Of a stretch of DNA of 64,000 nucleotides, positions 57,633 to 64,000 are shown one piece after another (position 1 is the stretch's first letter; every line of letters starts with the position of its first letter). Position numbers and translations under genes: made by a program. Origin of the DNA: Gautieria morchelliformis (lineage: Eukaryota > Basidiomycota > Agaricomycetes > Gomphales > Gomphaceae); NCBI GenBank assembly GCA_015179125.1, contig WHVA01000079.1:1-64000 (forward strand). The letters are read 5' to 3'. The notes beneath the pieces were generated by a model, which had not been told where the DNA came from, did not search any database, and worked only from the letters and a program-made list of their open reading frames with translations.

Positions 57633-60561
57633 CTACTCTGCAGGTTCTGCGACCGCTGCAAACACCTCCGCGACTATAGCTGAGGCGTCATTTTCAACAG
57701 GCTGCGGCCCCACGTCCAAGGTAGCAGGAATGGTTGTCTCGGAGACTGATCCAGCATTAGCGCCTGGGTTGTCTTCGGTTGTTAACGATGACGACGACGA
57801 CGGTGTCGATGTCGATGATGATGGAGATGAATCCACCTTTGTCTTCCCTTTATTGTCAGGTGTGTCGCCTACTTTTTCTGAGCGGCTCTCAGGATTTTGA
57901 ACAGGCTGTTGCGCCTGAGTCGACGGCGACTCGTTTCTACGCGGCATGACACTTCTTGCTCGGAGAAGCTCCTCCACGCAACGCCACACTGTGACCTGGA
58001 CATTCTCCAATACTCGCAGTCGCTCGTCGATGGCTTCCCTTGTCGTCGTATCTAATCGATTTAACTGCTCCTGGGTCAAAGTTTGCGGTAAGGACCTCAG
58101 ATCCGGCGAGTTACTTGTACCCCGCAACAGCTCGGACTGTGGACTGGTATCTGTCGGTCGTGGGCGAAGACGTTGCTGATTGAACGCTTGTGGATTTACA
58201 TTTGGATACGAGGGGTACTGTCCCTGCGGAGGCATACGATGATAGGTGGGAGGTGTGACTATTGTCGCGGATGTTGTTGCCGGATCAAATAATGGAATGA
58301 GGGATGGCACCACGGGTCGTCCTGGTCGAGATGTCACAGTTGCCGGTGGTGGTCCCGAGCCCGCAGTAGCAGACGACGGTGCACCACCACCGGATGCTGA
58401 CGATGTGGGTTGTGCTGGAGACACCCGTGGTGTTCCCGCAGTGCTTGGCGATGGAGCTGGCGCAGAACCAGCCGTGCCATGTTGATTGTTCATGGCAGTC
58501 GACGAAGTAGTCGATGAATTAGTCACCTGAGGGGATGACGGAGGTACAGCATACTCTGAGCCCATTCTACGCAATGCTGCTAGTCTAGCTGCTTCTCGGG
58601 GAGAAGCGCTAACACCCGGAACTTCACGTGGGATGCTTGGTCCAGCTACAGATGGGTGAGAAAACGCCTGAGAGGTATTTCCCCCTGTCTCTCCTACAGG
58701 CTGGGTTGTGGGTGTAGATGTGGGTGTGGGTGTGGCTGGTGGTGGTGTTGGCGCCGCGTGAGGCTGCCCTTGAGGACGAACTTGACGTTGCTGCACGGGT
58801 GCACCCCAGGGCTGCCACTGGTTACCAATATAGAACCCCTGAAGAACCTGCACAGGCGCTACAGCCTGCTGAGGGGGGGCATAATAACCTGGTTGCTGCC
58901 ATGGTCCGAACGGGTTCGGACCCGGAAAGCCCTGTTGCCCCTGAAACTGACCGTGGTTGGGAGGAGCCGGATTGAAACCCCCAGGGCCTGGAGCGAACTG
59001 GCCTGGAACGATGGGAGCACCGGCACCTCCCAGCCACCGGGCAAAGAATCCGGGAGCGGGCGGCTGTCCCCCCCCGGGACCGCCGAATCCCTGCATCTGA
59101 GGGGGATTAGGTGCAGGCGCTGCTGGAGGTTGATCCTGTCCACCGGCATTCTGGCGAGGCGGGCGTGTTTCAAGCACAGTACGGCGGCTGCACAGACTCA
59201 GTATTCATGATGTTTCCTTCTATTGAAGTCTAGGACGCACCATGTAGGACAGCTCTGCTGACGTTCGAGCCATGATCGAAGACAATGGAAATGGAAAACG
59301 TGACCACACGGCAGCCTTTTGGGAGTGTCATTAGGACCGGTCTGTGTTCGCTCAGCGGCTGGTTGGGCGATTGGAGAACGGAAAAGCATTTCCTCGCGGC
59401 AAATGATGCATGTTCTATCACTCATCTGGCTGAGTTCTTCCTCCGTCGCATTTGGATATCTCTCGTCCATGTTACGAGTAGCCGTACGATAACGCACAAG
59501 GTCGCGGCATCTGTTGATGAAAGAACGCGCGGTCATGTAAACATCCCGGACGATGTTCAGAGGCAAACCGTAGAAAGTCAGGACAAGTAAGAAGAACGTC
59601 AGATATGTCACGAGCTTCAGAAAGTCTAACAATGCATCAGAACTCAAATGATATAGAGTAACAATGTGGACTAACCCGTGGCCAGTTCAACGTAGAATAT
59701 ATACATGCTCTTGTCTTCCCAAACTGGGGCGTTTTCGCCACCACGCATGGCCGCGCGGCGGACGTCGTAGAATATGATGAAGTACTTGACCATTGAATTG
59801 AGTGCACTTGCCATCAGAATGGCATACTAAGATGCAGCTTGAATACAAGACTTCGACTTGTCTTGTGCGACCGCACTCACCTCGCTCGCGAACAGGACGA
59901 CGCCGCCAATGCCATTCGTAAGGATGCTCTCTATGGCAAAGCAAAGCATAACCGTGTCGATAAACCATAGAAATAGGAAAAGAATGTTCATTCGGACATG
60001 AAACCACACATTTGGACCCGGATATTGTATTTGATCCATCTGAAGGTTGTTAGGGACCTCCGCCAAGGTACTTATCAATTTACTCACCCACTCAATTCTA
60101 AAGCTCATTAACCAATGGAAACACTTGACAAACAAGAGGAAGCCGAACATAACCGCGAAACTGACGTCGAACTCGTCACGAAAGATGGTAAAGGCGAGCA
60201 AAGATTCTGTGAGAAAGAACCAGATTCTATCATAAAGCCGCTATAGGTATAATTTCAGTTACGAATCAACGAGAATCATAACAGTAGGGACTCCTACCTC
60301 CACTTCGTTTGCACGCAAAGAGCCGAAAAGCAGATGTTGAAATCCACGACCAATCATGAGAGATCCAAGGATGCCAAAGTTGGCAAGAACCTAAGTTGCT
60401 TTAATCATCGAGACGATGGCCACGCTCTCTAAATTTCGCACCATGACACTTCTGTTACTCCGCGAGAGATGGACCGCGACAGAGTAGAAGTTACTGTAGC
60501 TTTTGAATGCATTAAGGATAACGAGTGATACCGCAAGAGTGGAGGTCGCGCCGTAAAGCAT
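57633..60561 (-). CDS. ERAD E3 ubiquitin ligase HRD1/synoviolin
   Basis: ER-membrane RING ligase that ubiquitinates misfolded proteins during ER-associated degradation. The ATG at 60561 gives MLYGATSTLAVSLVILNAFK (TM1), then VLANFGILGSLMIGRGFQHL, LLAFTIFRDEFDVSFAVMFG, FLLFVKCFHWLMSFRIEW, PGPNVWFHVRMNILFLFLWF and LVTYLTFFLLVLTFYGLPLN: the multi-TM HRD1 domain with its FHWL hallmark. RING-H2: RTCIICREEM..LPCGHVFHFHCLRSWLE..SCPTC, completed across an intron. The C-terminal ~500 residues are disordered and Pro/Gly/Gln-rich (GFGGPGGGQPPAPGFFARWL) with Ser-rich stretches, ending VFAAVAEPAE. Several short introns. Confidence 0.94.
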
Positions 60562-61916
60562 GAGCCTGACAGGGTACTTAGAGGTTATCCATCGCCGCAA
60601 GGAAAGGTATACCTATTGGTGGTGGCCAGCCTTGCGTACGGCCGGATGATGTCCTAAGGACGTCGCTTGAATGTGTGGCGCAGAACATTTGTACAGAATG
60701 ATCTTACCTGCGCGAAAGGCATACCAGAAGTACTGAATCGAGACTGGGTACGAAGTGACACGTCTGAAACGGCAGGTCCCAGTTGGGGCTAACGTAAGCA
60801 GCACTTTCTCATGCCCCCAGTTCTTGACAATTCTCCACTATCTTTGCGTCGATAGTTGCACTTAATCTTTCATCACAGAGAAGATTGAGAAGAAAGAATC
60901 TCGTGCTCTTGCGACTGCCCGTGACAGAACGGCCATGAATGGTGACCTGACACGCCGCAAGGCCGAATGTTGTCAGACATCTCAGCTACGCTACCGTGGG
61001 TTCGGTCTACCAACAATGTCTTATGTCTTATTAATTAGAACTTTCATTACTGTTTGCAGGCTCGGTGGCATCCAATCTCCTACTGGCATATCATGTCTCT
61101 AGAGATGTCGCGGTTTATCCGAAGCGCTGCGCCACTGAATTCACTCTACGGCCTAGCATGATACGTGCTACACCATCCACCGATACGGCAGCCTGATGTT
61201 CTGTGGCTGCTAACATGCGTATTTTCCTTGCCTTCGTTCCATAATGGGCGCAAGGCCAGTTGGGCACTTCTCGCTTGTCGCTCCTCGGGCTCCAGTCGAT
61301 GCCTTTCCCCCTCATCCGATTGGAATGAACATGGGATTCTCACACTCAACCGATGAAGCGCTTTTTATCCCTACACGTTTGACGTGCACTCCCTGTTTTC
61401 TTAGGCGCCTGCTCTGTAGCCTACGCTTCTACGTAGCCATATCAGCTGGTCGCTTACGCGGTGAGCCCCCCAAATAACAAACAGCTGGGCTTTTCTCAAT
61501 CTACAACTGCAAGCGCGAGTCTTTTATCTGAGACATGTTACAACATGTCAAGGTCGTAGAATCATGTGCTTTGTTTACTCCCTTTTCTGGGCACACGTCC
61601 TATCCGTGTCAAGATTTATATTCAGCGCCAATATTCTCATTCAGCGCCAAATATTCTCCTTTATATCGAAGATAAGTAATCACGCAGGTCTGTCTCCATG
61701 GATAAGCATCGAAACCACAACCGAATGCCCGAATGTATACAGAATCGGTGGGTTGGAAAGCGCCTTACGCGCTAACAGGTTAATAGCTGATCTCGCCGCA
61801 AGCGCTGAAGGTCGCGTGTGTATACACGGTACCGTCATTTGACCGGTTTTCCCCAGTCTATTTAAATGTAAGTGTCTTAAAATCCCAAAGGTTGCATCAC
61901 AAATTCACCGTGAGTG
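60562..61916. other. 1.35-kb divergent intergenic region, no gene seen
   Basis: Between HRD1 and the amidohydrolase, both transcribed outward. Short ORFs on both strands have no domains. A near-duplicate block (attcagcgccaatattctc and attcagcgccaaatattctc) is present at about 61620-61659. No tRNA or snRNA recognised. Confidence 0.5.
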
Positions 61917-64000
61917 ATGTCTTCCCTGAGGAGGCGTAAGCCTGCCACGGAAGCGTCGACCCCATATCAACCGCTGAACACCTCCAAGGCGGACGGAGAG
62001 TTTGCTAGGAAGAGAGTATTGGACCGTGGCAGGATTCGCGCGTTGCTTAGCTCTCTGGCAGTTGTTGTCACTTTTTTTGTATTCAGGAAATTCGCCCCAA
62101 GGTCGCTCCCGGAGTCTTATGCTCTCTGCTCTCCAGAAGCGAAAATATATACTGTGGATCCACTCCGCAATGTAACAGAGTGCATCTTGGTCCACGGCAA
62201 ACTCATTTTGGAAACTGGTTCTTTGGGTCTGTATCTCCCCCTCGTTTTGATGACTTTTACCTATCGTTTACATACCTGGTCACAGCGGATGTACAGCAGC
62301 GTTGGAAGATGGAGAGTATGCGAAGCAGCAATATACATTCAAATGGAGTCCCCCGCAAGGTTAAAGAACTGACCGTTCGATATACAAAGCAGGGATCAAT
62401 TGTAGTGCCTGGATTGAGCGACTCTCATGGGCACATACTAGAACATGGCAAGAAGCTTCAGCTTAACCTTGATGGCCTCAGCTCTCCCCAGGGTATGTCT
62501 CATTGCATCTACATCTAGTTCTTGAGTACTGCTCATATATTGTGAAATTTTCAGAGGCCGTCAAACGAATTAGAGAATACATTAAAGCTCGTCCGGATAT
62601 TTTAAACGACCCCGAGGCCTGGATCGATGGTGGCGGGTGGGATCATACCAGCTGGCCCGGCGCGAAGTGGCCCACTTCGGTATACGCCCACTTTAGACCG
62701 TAATCAGCTTATCTGATTCTTGTGGCCTTAGGCCGACCTGGACAGCGATTCCGTTGTTCGAAACCGTCCAGTGGTACTTCTAAGCAAAGATGGACATGCA
62801 TTTTGGTGCTCTTCCAAAGCAATGTCTGTATCCTCGCCTTTTCCAGATACCGTTGCGGGTGGTGTTATAATCAGAGACTCTGAAGGCAGACCAACAGGTA
62901 AATAACAAGGCTAATAGCATGCTCCGGTTCCAACTCCCCGCTTGACAGGAACTCTTCTTGATAAAGCAATGGACCTGATCCAGCGGCCACCATGGTCAGA
63001 CGGTCGGATGTTGGAGTATTTCTCTGCGACCATGGAGGACGCACTTTCTCATGGCCTGACGGCTATCCATGACGCCGGCCTGACCGCTTTACCTCTAGGT
63101 CTCCTTCAGAGGTAATTTGTATGAGTATGTTATCGGTTTACTATTCAAACATTCCTCTTCGTCAGATTAGCAGACCAGAATAAGCTTCCGGTGAGTCATT
63201 TGTCAGAGACGTAATAGCTCGGATCAGTCACACAATCCCCAAAGATCCGTATATATGCTATGAAATTCTTAAATACGACCGCTGCTTACTGGGGTAACAC
63301 GACTTCAAAAATTATTGGCTATGGAGATGAGCGGTTAACAGCACGTAGCGTCAAAATTTTCACAGATGGTATGTTTTGCGTCACCCTACAGTATGGTGTT
63401 TAACTTTATTCAGGTGCTCTCCGTTCGGGCGGGGCGGCGGTAAGTTAATGCCTTCAACATATGAGGAGCCTATTCATATTCCTGCCAGCTGTATGATCCA
63501 TACACTGACAACCCCAGCACACGTGGATTTTTTAGAACCGATCCTGAACTTATTCGAACAGTGGTTCCGGATTTTTTACGCGATGGTTGGCAAGTGGTGA
63601 GATATCCGCTCTTGTTGATCTGCTTGCGTAATCTTACCTGCCGAATAAGAACACACATTGTATAGGAGACCGGGCCAACGGAATGTTTTTGGATTTGATG
63701 GAGGATGTTGTTAAACATCTCAACGTAACTGCTCTACGCCCGCGTATAGAGCACGCGCAGATCATTGCCCCTGCTGACCTTTCTCGGTTTGGAACACTCG
63801 GAGGTATGCCTACAGGACCTTCGGCACAGATTAGTGTTGATCAGACTCATCTCAGTCATCGCAAGTGTTCAGCCTAGCCATGTGTGAGTATCTTGTATTA
63901 CAGTTTTATTTGTCAGTTCTCACTTGACGTTCGCAGAATCGATGATATGTGGTTTTCAGAGGTTCGCCTGGTCAGCCGGTGTGACTAACTCACTGGCCTT
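61917..64000 (+). CDS. Amidohydrolase family 3 (YtcJ-like), membrane-anchored, 3' truncated
   Basis: Metal-dependent amidohydrolase; substrate unknown. The ATG at 61917 gives MSSLRRRKPATEASTPYQPL, a short cytosolic tail, then one signal-anchor helix (IRALLSSLAVVVTFFVF). Then ALCSPEAKIYTVDPLRNVTE, VVPGLSDSHGHILEHGKKLQ (the HxH metal motif), WIDGGGWDHTSWPGAKWP, LLSKDGHAFWCSS, SHGLTAIHDAGLTALPLGLL, RSVKIFTDGALRSGGAA, LRPRIEHAQIIAPADLSRFG and, after an intron, VIASVQPSH. Each block is an exon; introns are short GT-AG. The gene runs off the window after IDDMWFSE, so the last catalytic segments are not visible. Confidence 0.85.

Overview
The window is nuclear DNA from a filamentous basidiomycete, most likely an Agaricomycete. 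Genes lie close together on both strands. They are broken by many short GT-AG introns, mostly about 45-65 nt. The gene set fits this group: a C2-NACHT-WD40 NLR, a CYP505 self-sufficient P450, an etherase-type GST, DUF6593, LINE relics and an ABCB6/HMT1-type ABC transporter. I cannot name the species. Nearly all gene models below are splice models read by eye, so spans are genomic extents (start codon to stop codon, introns included).

Layout. 0-1.4 kb: decayed retroelement-like sequence and a simple repeat. 1.4-6.0 kb (-): NLR receptor. 6.4-10.9 kb (-): fused P450:reductase. 11.9-13.7 kb: C2H2 zinc-finger gene divergent from a Ctr copper transporter. 13.9-15.5 kb (-): PRMT1. 16.2-19.2 kb: intact etherase-type GST and a second GST copy destroyed by a LINE fragment. 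19.7-22.3 kb (+): membrane-anchored aspartic protease. 22.3-28.5 kb: gene-poor, with one DUF6593 gene and a ~220-bp tandem duplication. 28.5-37.2 kb: housekeeping block (Chz1 histone chaperone, TFIIH Tfb4, WBP4-like splicing factor, RPS23, CDP-diacylglycerol synthase, SLC49-like MFS transporter). 38.2-41.8 kb (+): tandem homoserine-acetyltransferase-like alpha/beta hydrolases. 42.6-54.7 kb: 2OG-Fe(II) oxygenase, proteasome alpha-3, HMT1-type ABC transporter, glycine-rich RRM protein, HMG-box factor, small unknown protein. 55.4-64 kb: queuosine-salvage protein divergent from Aim41/YqeY, HRD1 ubiquitin ligase, and the 5' part of an amidohydrolase that runs off the window.

No single multigene pathway is evident. 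Core information-processing genes alternate with accessory genes for immunity, detoxification, metals and secretion. The points most worth following are: a natural Phe-to-Trp change in the CYP505 heme loop; a TAG in the oxygenase gene that may have created a new in-frame intron; a proteasome gene whose first coding exon is only its ATG; a GST pseudogene split by a LINE; an aspartic protease with a DTGG second motif; and a 141-bp palindrome ahead of the tandem hydrolases. I found no convincing tRNA, rRNA or CRISPR.
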